Shown in pieces: positions 8,996 through 20,200 of a stretch of 64,000 bases of DNA. The stretch is from assembly GCA_965240325.2 (NCBI GenBank), contig OZ251229.1, forward strand, positions 1,674,001 through 1,738,000, written 5' to 3'. Both the position numbers and the translations under genes were made by a program. This DNA comes from Rebecca billardiae RCC1528 (lineage: Eukaryota > Haptophyta). The notes under the pieces were generated by a model. That model did not search any database and was not told where the DNA came from. It worked only from the letters and a program-made list of their open reading frames with translations. How positions within the stretch are numbered: the first letter of the stretch is position 1; each line of letters opens with the position of its first letter.

Positions 8996-11900
8996 ATGGA
9001 CGAGCAGCAGAAGCCAGTGGACGACGACGTCGGGCGCCTCGCCAACAACGTGCTCCTCTCGGCACCAGTCGCGCCCGCGGTGGGCATGCGAGGGAGTGAT
9101 GGCCGCCGTTCGCGCGGGCGGCCGACAGCGGACGATACGACGCTCATCCAACCGATCGCGCGCTCTCCGAGCCAGGAGTCGGACGCTGGAACCCGTGGCG
9201 GAGTGTTCCTTCAGCCCGTCTCGTCCACGATCGGCATGAGAGGGAGCGATGGCCGCCGCTCACGCCGGCGCTTGACGGAGGACGACGTGACCATCCTGGG
9301 GCTGATTGCACGGGATCCCCATCAGGAGCCTGCCGCCGAACGCCCTGGCGACGACCACCTCGTCCCGCAGCCCGTGACGCCAAAGATAGGCATGCGATCG
9401 AGCGACGGCCGCCGCTCGCGCCGCCGCTTGACAAACGACGACATGACCTACGCGCTACGCGAGCACATCAAGTCGCAGGCCGCGATCTCAGAATCAGCAC
9501 CGCTCGACGCTGATGAGCACTTCGATCGGGGGCGCGATGCGTTTCTCGTGGACGAGGCCGCGACGGAGGATGCGGAGCGCGTCGAGGGCGGCGAGGGCTT
9601 CGACAGCTTGCCCGTGAAGGCGGGTGGGCGCGATGCGGACGACATCTCGGACGCCGGCTCGGCGCCGGACGCTGCTGCTGCTGGCGGCGCACACGCGAGC
9701 GCCGGCGATGATCAGGACGACGCGTTGATCGAGCTCGAGCTGTCCCTCACATCCGCCCTTGACGAGATGCTCGCGACGCCGGAGCCGGGAAAGAACGAGG
9801 CCCTGATCAAGATGATTCTATCGTTGCCGCCGGCAAAGCGCAGCAGCGTGCAGCGCGACCGGCTGCGCGAGTGCATCGGCGGAGTCAGCTTCCTGGCCAT
9901 CCTGGATGACGAGGAGCTGCTCACGCACATCTTCAACGGCATGGAGTACCGCGCGTACGCGCCCGACGAGCAGATCGTCTCGCCGACGGGCACCCCGGAG
10001 GCCGTGTACATCGTGCTGCGCGGGAGCGTCTGCCTTCAGGAGGCGCCGCTCGGCGCGACTGCGGTCGACCCAGACCTACTCGCGCGCGGCCAGGTCAGCC
10101 ACCGGACGACGAGGCTTGCACCCGAGACTTCCTGGGGCCAGCTTTCGCTTGTGGAGAGCCACATGCGCAATGGGTACTCCGCCACGGCCGCCCACGTAGG
10201 GGGCTGCGCGCTGCTTTTCATCCCGCGCAACGTGTACCAGCGCGTGCTGCCGACTTTTGAGAGGCGGATGCGGCACACCGTCGCGCTGCTGCAGAGCACG
10301 AAGACGTTCGGGAACTGGGACACGGACTCGCTGCAGCGGCTGTTTGTCGTCTTCGAGCGCCTCTCGCTCGCCGAAGGGGATGTCCTGTGCAACCAGGGAG
10401 AGGACGCCAACTTCTGCTTTTTGATCTCGCGCGGCGCATGCGGTGTGTACATCAACGTCTCCGAGCGCGTCGACGAGCAGCCCACACAGCCGTCGGCGGA
10501 GTCGGCCGACTCACACGACGACGACAACAATGATGAGGCGCGAGCTGAGCAGTACGTGACGCGGCTCCGCCAGGTGGCCGTCCTGCAGGCGGGCACGCTC
10601 GTGGGCGAGACGGCGCTGCTGTTCCCGGGGCAGAAGCGCAACGCCACCATCATCTCGCACGGCGCCGAGGTGCTGCTGCTCACGAAGCGCGACTTCCTCT
10701 CCCTCGACGAGGCGACGCTGCAAAACATTCGCCTCAACTCGAGCTTCACGGCAGCGTGCTCGATGAAGCCGGAGCACCGCGAGACGACTCACATCGACGC
10801 GCTCGTGGAGAAGACGCAATCTCTCGACTTCTTCAAGCGCATGGACGACGGCGCGCACCGCGACCTGTGCAAGCGCCTGCTCTATCTCAAGGTCGAGCCG
10901 GGCGCGCGCATCATCGCGCCGCCGCCGCCCGGTGTGTCTGAGGTGCCTGACGACACGAAGCTCGGGAAGCTGCGCAGCGAGGAGGGCTCGGCATCGGCGG
11001 GCTCGGACGTCGTCGTCCTCCTCTCGGGGGAGGTCTCGACGGCTGTCCACCTCTCCGTCGACGTCGCCGGCCGATATCGCTCGGGCGTGCTCCGCCCGCC
11101 GCCGCAGCCGCAGCCCGCGATCGACGACCAGCAGCTGCCGGCGAGCGCGCCAGCGAGCACAGCGGCGGCGGCGCGGCTGGGCAACAGCAACCACAAGTGG
11201 CACACGCAGGTGTCGCACCACTTCCAGATCGAGCGCACGGTGCGCACCGGCGGCGCCTTCGGCGAGATGGCTGCCGCGCTCGGGGAGGAGGGCAACATCA
11301 CCGCCACCGCTGTCAAGGAGACCGAGCTGCTCGTGATCAGCCGCGACGACTACGAGCGCTGCGGTGCGCTCGAGCGCTATCTCGGCGCGCACGAGGAGGT
11401 GGCCAACTTCCTGCTCACAGTCGACGTGTTCCGCGCGCGCGCGCCGCACCACGGTGGGCGCGGCGCAGGCGATCGCTCCGAGCTCGACGAGCAGCTACCC
11501 GCGCCGGAGGCCTCCGCACGCGACTACGTGTGCATCGCACCCTTCTTCGGGCGCGCGCACGTGCCGCGTGGCGAGGTGGTCGCCGCGTCTCGCAAGTTGC
11601 GCAGGGACCGGTGCATGCTCGTGATGAGCGGCGCGTCCAAGTTCCGCGTGGACGGCGCCGAGCTGTATCGGGAGCGGATATGCACCATGCTCGCTTCGAT
11701 GCCGCCGGAGCGCACGGCCGCGTCCTTCACGGCTGCCATGAGCGCCTCGAGCACCGCGCACGAGCTGCGCGCGATCGTGGAGGGCAACGGGGAGGGCACC
11801 GACACGCTCGAGGCGCGCCGCGCGCGGGCGCGGGCACATCCGACCATCGCCGAGGCCATCGCGGCCGTCACCTCCGCGCGCGCTGGCGGCAAGCTGCTGC

Positions 11901-12901
11901 ACGTCGCCGTGCTCGGCGCTGGCACGCTGCTCACGGAGGAGACACTGCTCGACCTCTGCCCAGAGGCGCCGTGGTCGATCGCCGCCGAGACCGCGCTCGA
12001 GACCCTTCTCATCGACTCGGCCGAGCTCCACCGGATGCTCACGCCGAGATCGCGCGAGGTGCTCGCGGGCAAGGCCGCCGCGACGCGCGCATGGGTGTCT
12101 GCGCGGCTCGAGTCGTGCATGCAGTCGCGCGTGCAGCACTCGCCGATCACGGCTCACCTGTGGGGGCGCGGCGAGAGCTCGAGCGCAAGGGTTGGCGGCG
12201 CGGGCGACAAGGCGGCGGCGGCCAGCACGTCGGTGCTCGAGCTGGTCAAGCTGCGGAACGCGCCTGCCCCCCCCAAGGACGCGGCCGCCACTGCTGGCTC
12301 GTCCGCGGGCGGCGGTGCGGCCGGCTCGGTGCGCCTCAGCCAGCTCGCGCGTGGGCGAGCGCCCCTCGCGGTGCCGGCTGCCGCGCCCCTCATCTCGCGC
12401 ACCGGCTCGGCTGGCACTTCGCCAGCCAGGCGTAGCCCCGCGCGGCTGCTCACCAGGGCCGTCGATGCGCAGGCGAGCCAGCGGCCAGCGACCAGCCCGG
12501 CCCTCGCCCTTCCCGCGCCCAGCTCGACCGAGCCCCCGCTGCCGACGTCGCCCTCCAAGTACGCGTCCAACCGCGGCGCGGGCGCGCAGGCCCACATGCA
12601 CCTGCGGCCCAAGGTGCACCTGAACGACGGCGGGAGCCCTCCGCCGCCAGCCATCGGCGCGCTGCAGGCCGCCGAGCGGCGCGCTGCGCGGCGGCTGCCG
12701 CGCTCCGCCCCACACTCGCCGGTGTCCACCTCGCCAGCGCCCACCGTGGCGACTGTCGAGCTCGAGGTGAGCGGAGTGCGCACGCGCGCTCGCGAGCGCC
12801 CCGCGAGAGCTGGCATGGGCACGCTGCCAGCTCTCGATGACCGCCACACGCAAGCTTCCCGCGCGGATAGCGCCTCGCCCACCGGCGGCCGCGCCAGCTG
12901 A
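8996..12901 (+). CDS. Protein with four cyclic-nucleotide-binding-like domains
   Basis: 1301 aa, single exon. ATG at 8996 is chosen; the frame is open upstream only through GTG codons. Residues ~29-150 hold three ~50-aa repeats with GMRGSDGRRSRRRLTxDD; RRLT fits a basophilic kinase site (inference). Four CNBD-like folds follow, at about 298-418, 431-571, 602-796 and 844-1022. Only the second keeps a good phosphate-binding cassette (GETALLFPGQKRNATI, with Glu and Arg). The first has Gln for Glu (WGQLSLVESHMRNG), the third lacks the Arg (FGEMAAALGEEGNITATA), and the fourth is degenerate. Residues 1040-1301 are low-complexity Ala/Pro/Ser. There is no kinase, channel or membrane segment, so it is probably a soluble cAMP/cGMP-responsive scaffold or regulatory-subunit-like protein. 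Family assignment is firm; the role is inferred. Confidence 0.88.
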   Translation: MDEQQKPVDDDVGRLANNVLLSAPVAPAVGMRGSDGRRSRGRPTADDTTLIQPIARSPSQESDAGTRGGVFLQPVSSTIGMRGSDGRRSRRRLTEDDVTILGLIARDPHQEPAAERPGDDHLVPQPVTPKIGMRSSDGRRSRRRLTNDDMTYALREHIKSQAAISESAPLDADEHFDRGRDAFLVDEAATEDAERVEGGEGFDSLPVKAGGRDADDISDAGSAPDAAAAGGAHASAGDDQDDALIELELSLTSALDEMLATPEPGKNEALIKMILSLPPAKRSSVQRDRLRECIGGVSFLAILDDEELLTHIFNGMEYRAYAPDEQIVSPTGTPEAVYIVLRGSVCLQEAPLGATAVDPDLLARGQVSHRTTRLAPETSWGQLSLVESHMRNGYSATAAHVGGCALLFIPRNVYQRVLPTFERRMRHTVALLQSTKTFGNWDTDSLQRLFVVFERLSLAEGDVLCNQGEDANFCFLISRGACGVYINVSERVDEQPTQPSAESADSHDDDNNDEARAEQYVTRLRQVAVLQAGTLVGETALLFPGQKRNATIISHGAEVLLLTKRDFLSLDEATLQNIRLNSSFTAACSMKPEHRETTHIDALVEKTQSLDFFKRMDDGAHRDLCKRLLYLKVEPGARIIAPPPPGVSEVPDDTKLGKLRSEEGSASAGSDVVVLLSGEVSTAVHLSVDVAGRYRSGVLRPPPQPQPAIDDQQLPASAPASTAAAARLGNSNHKWHTQVSHHFQIERTVRTGGAFGEMAAALGEEGNITATAVKETELLVISRDDYERCGALERYLGAHEEVANFLLTVDVFRARAPHHGGRGAGDRSELDEQLPAPEASARDYVCIAPFFGRAHVPRGEVVAASRKLRRDRCMLVMSGASKFRVDGAELYRERICTMLASMPPERTAASFTAAMSASSTAHELRAIVEGNGEGTDTLEARRARARAHPTIAEAIAAVTSARAGGKLLHVAVLGAGTLLTEETLLDLCPEAPWSIAAETALETLLIDSAELHRMLTPRSREVLAGKAAATRAWVSARLESCMQSRVQHSPITAHLWGRGESSSARVGGAGDKAAAASTSVLELVKLRNAPAPPKDAAATAGSSAGGGAAGSVRLSQLARGRAPLAVPAAAPLISRTGSAGTSPARRSPARLLTRAVDAQASQRPATSPALALPAPSSTEPPLPTSPSKYASNRGAGAQAHMHLRPKVHLNDGGSPPPPAIGALQAAERRAARRLPRSAPHSPVSTSPAPTVATVELEVSGVRTRARERPARAGMGTLPALDDRHTQASRADSASPTGGRAS

Positions 12902-14223
12902 AACCAACGCGCGCGCACGTCCCAGCCGGGGCGATGGCGTCGTGTCGGCGCCGGCCGCAGAGAGGTGAGTGTGACTTGTGCGCCGCGCGGGCCAGGCGCT
13001 GTGCGACTGCGGATCGGTAGCGGTGATGTGAAGTTTTATTATGACAGCCACGCCAGTATTATTTTTATCGGGCGTCCGGTCCGGTGCCGCCGACTACCGT
13101 AGTACTCGCGGCTAATCATGACAACGCGTATCTAGCATTGGCAGCAGCATGCAATATCGTGCCAGCAATGATGATGGTAGTAGTAGTAGTAATAGTATAA
13201 GCCATGTTATTATTATTCTTGTCACTATTGGCGTGCGCAAGCTGTGATGCGAAGCAGGAAGCTGTTGCCAGGCTTCGAGTGGCACCATCCGAGGCCGGCA
13301 GGTTACACGCGTATGTTACATACAGTTGTACTACGTGTCCGCGCCTTCCTACGACGACAAGGTCAGGCAGTGCTACTAACGTATACCTCGAGTGGCGAGT
13401 GGTCGGCTGTATCGCTGCCGCACACCGTGGCCGACCAGTGACTTTCTCGGGGACTGACGCGGCCGCGGGCTGCGGCGGCCAGTCACTCAGCCCGACTGTC
13501 AGGCTGTCCGGTGAGTCGGCAGGGGTAACAATGAACCAGGGTTGCTTAGGCACATCCGAGCATCGAGGAGTCCTCGTAACTCAACGCGACGCGCGTGGAG
13601 TCCGTACCGAGGGTGGGGATAGGCCGAGTATGCGAGACTTGCTTATTCTCAGCAGCAAGTATATGCGTGCACATGATACACTTGGCTGATGTGCGATATT
13701 ACCACGGAAGGTCTCGCTCTGCTGCCCGAACGTGGCGTGATGTTCCATGTCGACCTTGCGTGATGTTAGACTGCTGGCGTCGCCGCTCGCGCATCGCCAG
13801 TCGCGCCGTGGCCGTCGTTCTAGAATCGATAGCATGACGTCTACGTCGACATCTCCCACCTCCGTGTCGTGGAGGCCATGTGCGACGGGCGGCCAAGGTG
13901 CATGTCTGTGGGGGCATCGCAGGACCCATCACCCGAGCAGGGTCGTTTTGTGGCGGGTACAAAGGTGGTTTACATGCAGGATGCTCTTTAGTAGTGAACC
14001 TGAAGCCGATGACCGACACGAGTCGCTCACACTAGTACATGTCAATCTCGCCTGCCTGAGCTGTGTGCGTCTCGTATTCTTAGTAAATTGTATCAATATT
14101 CATCGCGTCATACGACTCTACAACTCTGACATTCAAGAAGGGCTGCCGCCACCTCGCCAGACCGACCACTGCGCCCGTGAACCAAGGGGGTATCCGTGCC
14201 AACCCAACCCCGGCCCCGCCGCC
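12902..14223. other. Intergenic gap with repeat fragments
   Basis: Contains a TAG/TTA-type trinucleotide stretch (about 13165-13225). At 14041-14090 is one arm of the palindromic family seen at 56927 (GTCAATCTCGCCTGCCTGAG). The frame of the next gene is open from 13747, but the signal peptide argues for starting at 14224, so 13747-14223 is taken as 5' flank. Confidence 0.5.
14041..14090. repeat. Single arm of the dispersed palindromic repeat family
   Basis: GTCAATCTCGCCTGCCTGAG continuing CTGTGTGCGTCTCGTATTCT matches 56952-57002 with few mismatches. It lies about 135 bp upstream of the start at 14224. Confidence 0.85.
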
Positions 14224-17200
14224 ATGCGCGCCGTCGGGGGGCTGCTCATCGGGCTTCTTCTGAGCATTGTTCGCGCGGAGAATGGCACACTGGCCTCCGC
14301 CGTGCAGTGCGAGGCCGGCATGTTCGCGCATGTGGGCGCCGGCGGCTGCGAGCCGTGCCCGGCGGGCCACGTCAGCGCGGCCGGCGCGAGCGCGTGCACC
14401 CCGTGCGCCGCGGGCTCGTACGCGGCGGGCGGCCTGATGTGCCTCGCGTGCGAGTCCAGGACGTATCAGACTCGCGCCGGCCAGAGCTCGTGCAGCGAGT
14501 GCCCGCAGCACTCGGAGCATCGCGCGCAGCGCGCTGATGGCTCGCATTTCCGCGAGGGCGCAACGGGCGCCACGTCGATCGACGATTGCGTGTGCGAGGA
14601 GGGCTTCGTCAAGATGGGCGCGGGCGGCTCGTGGTCGTGCAGGCCGTGCGTCGAGGGCATGCAGTGCGCCGAGGCCGGCGCGGAGCTCGCCACCGTGCCG
14701 CTGCTCCCCGGCTACTGGCGCGGGTCGGCGCGCAGCGTCGACGTGCGCGCGTGCCCGCGCGCCGACGACTGCGTCGGCGGCTCTGACCCCGCGTCGTACT
14801 GCGTGCGCGGCTCGACGGGGCCGCTCTGCGACGCGTGCGTGGAGGGCTGGTTCCGCACGACTTCCGGCGTCTGCGCGCCGTGCAGCCCCGTCGATCGCTA
14901 CCCCATCGCCCTGCTCGCCGTGGCCGTGCTCGCTCTTCTCTCGTTGCTGGCGGCGCTGACGGCGCGCGCGCTGCTCGCGTCGTCGCGGCTCGCGGCGGTG
15001 TCGGGGCGCATCGAGCGCGCGGCTTCGCAGCTGCTGCGCAGCGGCGCGCTGTACCGCGCGAGCGTCCACTTCCGCTCGGTCTACGCCTTCGCCCAGGTCC
15101 TCGCCGCGCTCGACCTCCACAAGGACGTACTCACGGCTTACCCGGCGCTTGCCGGCGCTGTGCGCTCGCTCCGAGTGATCAACCTCGACGTGACCGAGGC
15201 GCTGGGCTCGCGGTGCACGGCGGTGGGGCTCTTCGCGCGGCTGTACGTGCTATGCCTGCTGCCCATCGCCGCGCTCGTGCCCGTCGGCGCGTACCTCGGC
15301 GTCGAGGCGCTCCTCACCTTGCGCCGCGCGCGCGCGCTGAGGCGCGCCGCGGGCGCAGACCGGCCGACGCGGCGCCGCATGCGCGCCGCCGCGCAGCAGC
15401 GCTCACTCGCGTCGGCGGGGATGCTGCTGGCGCGCACGGCGCTGTACTGCTCGTACGCGGTGGTGCCGTCGATCATGTCCGGCGCCTTCCGCTTCTTCGA
15501 CTGCGTCGTCGTCGACACCTCCGCCCCGGAGCCGGACTCGGCGCGCTACCTGCGGCACGAGCTTGCGGTCCCGTGCGGCACTGCGCAGACCGGCGGGGCG
15601 CTCGCCTTCCTCGTGGGCGCGATCTGCGTGTACGGCGTGCTCGTGCCGGCGGCGCTGGCGCACGCGCTCGCGCCGCGCTCCGGCCTCGGCCTCACCCTGC
15701 TCTCCACCGGGTACAAGCCCACCTTCGTCTGGTTCGAGGTGGCGGAGACGGTGCGCAAGGGACTCATCGTCGGGCTTTCCGTGCTCGCGCGCACGCGCGC
15801 GGTCGGCCGCGGGCGCGCGGCGCTCTCGGCGGGGCGCGAGACGCAGCTGCTGTTCGCGTTCACGGTGCAGGCGGTGCACACGTTCCTCTTCTCCCAGGTC
15901 TCGCCGCTGCACTCGCCCGAGGCGATGGCGGTGGGCGTGGGCGTGCACACAGCTCTCTCCCTAAGCCTGGTGCTGCTCGCGCTGCTCGCGGCCGCCGGGC
16001 GCGGGGACGAGGGCGCGGCCGGCGGCGCGGCGGCGGGCGCGGTGGTGACGGCGGCGCGCGCGCGCACGCTCACCGCGTTCGCGGCCGCGCTCGTTGCCGG
16101 CGCGCTCGTCGCGGCGTACGCCCTCGTCATGCACCGCGCCGCCATCGAGGCCGAGCGCGCCAAGCGCCAGCCCATCGTGCTCGTCACGGCGCCGGGCGAG
16201 GATCTGGATGGCGAGATGGCGCTGCTGCTCGCCAAGTGGATGCAGGAGGAGGGGCTGGTCGACCTGAAGGCGGTGGTCGCGAACCTGCACCCCGCGCGCA
16301 CGCGCGCGCGCCTCGTGCGCGGCGTGCTCGACGCGCTCCGCCTGCAGCACGTCCCGGTCGGCGTCGGCACCGACGGCGGCACGACCGCGACCGCCGACAC
16401 TTTCTCGGAAAGTGCCTCCCACTATATCTGCCCGCCCAACTCGGCGCGCGCGGCGGCGCTCGAGCCTGCGCGCGCGCTGCTGCACCGCACGCTGAGCGCG
16501 GCGCGCGACCGCTCGATCACGCTCGTCTGCCTCTCCTCGCTCAAGGACGCCGCGCTCTTCCTGCGCGACAACGGCGAGCTGTGCGCGGCCAAGCTCAAGC
16601 GAGTGGTCGTGATGGGCGGCGTCGCCCCCGACTGGCACGCCGGCTCGGAGGACGGCGAGACGTGGCTCAAGCCGGACAACGCGCGGAACAACCGGCTGGA
16701 CGTGGGCGCCGCGAACTACTTCTACTCCGCCTGCCAGCACGCCGGCATCCCCATGTCCATCGTCACGCGCCACGCGGCGTGTGCAGGTGCGCGCGCGCGC
16801 GAGGGGCGCGCGAGCGCGGCCCACGCACGCACGCTGTTGGCCGGCAGCGCGCTGAGGCGCGCGCGCGCGCTCGCTTGCCCCGGCGCGCAGCACCCGTACC
16901 ACGCGAGACGTACGACTTCCTCGCGCAGTCCGGCAGCCCGATCGGCTGGCGGCTGCGCAAGGCGCAGCGCGACAACATCGAGCTGCTGTGGCGGCGCGCG
17001 TGCGCCGCGCCCGGCTCCGAGCTGCGCGGCGACTTGCCTGAGCGCTGCTCGCGCGAGTGGTTCATCAGCACCTTCTGCGTGGGCGACGTGGGCGAGCGCG
17101 ACGGGGAGGACGCGATCTGGGACACGATCGCCTCGTTCCAGCTGTACGACGCCACCGCGCTCGTCGCCGCCGTCCCCGCGCTCGCCTCCTACCTCTTCAA

Positions 17201-20200
17201 CCCGACGGCGGTGCGGATCTCTGGCGTGGAGCACGCGATCGTGGGCGAGAGCGAAGAGGAGCATGGCGTGCGCTCGGCGCGCGACCTGTCGTCCTTCATG
17301 CTGACGGCGATCGCCGACGCGATCGGCGTGCAGGCGGGCGCGCACGCGGGCTCGTCGCACGTGATCGTCGTGCTCCTCGACTCGCCCACCGCCTCGGCCG
17401 TCCCCGCGCTGCTGCTGCTGCGCGCGCTGCTCGACCTCAACATGCTGCAATGCGATTCGATGCTTATCGTGCGCGAGCGAGGTGGCGCGCCGCCGCGCGC
17501 CGGCCGCGGCGGCGGCGGCGGCGGCGGCGGGAGCGCGGACGCGGCGGGCTCGGGCGATGCGGTGCGGTGCGCCGAGTCGCTCGGGCTCGCGACGCTCACC
17601 CAGCTGCTCGTGGTCGACGACGACGCGACCTTCGCCAGCCAGCACACGCGCACGTCGTCTGTGTTTGTCTCGTCCAGCCGAGTGCGGCGGCACACGGCTG
17701 TCGGCTCAGAGCTGTCGGCCGCGGCGGCGAGCGCCGACGCGGTGGAGGCGCTCGCGGCGGTGTACGAGTCGGTGGGCGTGCGCACGCGCCTCGTCGTCGG
17801 CGGCGCGATCCCGCTCGCCCTCGCGCGCTTCGCCCGCGAGGAGGCGCTCGTCTTCCGCGAGAAGACGGAGAGTGTCGTGGCGCTTGGCGAGTTTGAAAAC
17901 GCGGCACCGCCCGCGGACGGCTCGGCGTGGGGGGACTTATTGGCGGCGGCCGGCGGTGGCGGCGGCGTGGAGGGCGAGGAGGGCGGGGGCGGCGGCGCGG
18001 GGCTCCGCCGGCCGCGCTCGCGCGCACCGGCGGTGCTGGAGGTGAGCGCCGGCGCGGAGAGCCTCCGTGCGTTCGACAGCGGTCGGATGAGCGGCGGCGC
18101 TGGCGGCGCGAGCGGCGAGGGCGGCAGGGCGCGCGTCCCCGGCGTGGACGCCTCCGCTGCCGACGAGGACGACGAGCTGCCAAAGCCGCGCGCGCGCAAC
18201 GGCGGCGGCGGGAGCCGCTCCGTCGCCTTTGCCGCCGCGCTGAGTGCCGAGCCGGCGGAGCCGTGCACGCCCACGCTGCCGCCCATCGACATGCCGCGCA
18301 TGCCGCAGCCGCCGCCGCCTCTGCCGGGCCTGCCGCCGCGTGACGCGCTCGGCAGAGTCTCGCGCTCGCACACGAGCTCAGGCTCGTACTCCTTCCGGGG
18401 CCTGCGCGGCGTGGTCGGCGGCGGCGCGGCGCGCACGTCCGCCAACTTTGGCGGCGTGGGCTCGTCGCCCACGCCCACGCCGCGCTGGCCCGGCCTCTGG
18501 TCGCGCGTGAGCGGAAGCCGAACCAGCGGCAGCCGAACGAGCGCCAGCCGATCGAGCGGCAACGCTGTGGAGCTGCTGTGGAACGCCGTGCGCGGCTCGT
18601 CGCCGAGGGGGCGCGCGCGCTTCGCGGCGGATCGGCAGACGACCGACGGCCCGGACAGTCGGCGCGCGTGCCTGCTGCAGCCGCACCGCGGCGAGGCGAG
18701 CTCCAAGGCGGCGAGCGCTGCAGCGCAGTCACTCACCGAGCAGTGCGCCGCGTTTGGCATCCCGATGCGCCTGGTGTCCGCGCAGCTCGCCGACGAGTGC
18801 GCGCTGCCCTCGTGCCTGTACGACGAGCTGAGCCAGCTCGCCGGCGAGATCGGCGGCGTCGCGCACGGCGCGGTGAAGGCGGCGACGCTCGCGACGTGGG
18901 CCGAGGCGCACGCGCATCCGGACGAGCGGCCGCCCGGCGGGCTGCCCGCTCAGATTGACGCGGACTGGTTTGAGGAACGCTACTGCTCGGGCGCGCGCGC
19001 GGAGACGGCGGCGGAGGCGTGGGCGCTCGCGCGCACCGTGCCGTTCCCCGCGGGCGCGGTGCTGCTCGCCGCGTCCGACCGGCTGAGCGCGCACTACCTG
19101 CGCGAGCTCGACGCCCTTCTGCTCAAGGCGGTCCGGCACGTCTGGCTGGGCGGCGCCGAGCTGTCTGAGCCGCCGTCTCGGCCGGTGTTCCTCGCGCAGA
19201 TGCTGGCCAAGGCGGCGATGCACGACCTCTCGCACTTCAGCACCGGCGCGGGCGGCGGCGAGCCGGCGCGCGCCAGCGCCGCCGAAGCGGCCGACGGCGG
19301 CTGCCGCAGCGCGCCCACGGCCACGGCGGTGCCAGACTCGTTGGCGCAGCAGAGCTGGGAGGCGGGCCGGCGCGGCAGCGCGCTCGCCGGAGGCAAGAGG
19401 CGGCTGCCGGCCGCGCTCACGCTCAGCGTCGACGGCCTGGGCACCTTCGAGGTGAGCGACGCGCTCCCTGCCTTCCTGCAAGGCGGCGCGCTCTCCGCGG
19501 CCGCGCGCACGGGCTGGCTCGCCCCCTTGCGCCTAGCCTTCAACATGCGAGCGCCGCTGGCGGAGGCGGGCGGCGCAGGCGCGGCGGCTCTGCTCTCGCC
19601 TGTGCGGGGGGGCCCGCGCTCGCCCGATCGGGAGAGCCGCCGCTCGCGCGGGCCCCGGCGCGGCGCGACCGTCACCACCATGTTCCAGCAGGCGCGCCTC
19701 GAGATGAAGGATGCGGACCAGATGGGCGAGACGTCGCGCGAGCGCTTCGAGCGCGTGCGCAACGCGGCGCGCACCGGCGCCGCGCCGCCGCGCGCAGTAC
19801 GCGCGGGCGAGCCGTCGGCCGAAAAAGAAAAAGGCGTGATGCCCATTGAGGGCTACGTGCGCAAGGCCTTTGTGCCCGAGAAGCTGCTCCGGCGGCTCGG
19901 GCCCGCGCCGACGGCGCACGGCGCGCGCGGCACCACGGGCAGCTCTGAAGGGGACGCCGGCTCCGGCCGGCGGGGCAGCACCACACCGACCGGCCGCTCG
20001 CGCTTCTGCAGCTGCCGGCCCGGCCGGCTGTCGGTGCAGCCGGGCAAGAAGCGCACGTCGCCGCTCAACGCCTCGCTGCGTCATCCGCCGGGCGCGAGCG
20101 CGACGGACGCGGCGCTCGACGAGTCGATGCCTCGCGTCGGGCACCAGCGCTCCTCCGACTCCGACAGCATGCAGCAGCCGTGCGAGGACAGCGCGCGCCC

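Noticed and set aside
11495-13051. 518-aa minus-strand ORF
   Set aside because: Antisense shadow of the CNBD gene in high-GC DNA. No domain.
13747-14223. N-terminal extension of the nucleoside-hydrolase fusion from ATG 13747
   Set aside because: The extension has no domain, overlaps a dispersed repeat arm at 14041, and would bury the signal peptide.
14835-16890. Plus-strand ORF beginning at 14835 as a separate gene
   Set aside because: Its first 2 kb is Arg-rich out-of-frame translation. The frame only becomes real at 16891, after the intron.
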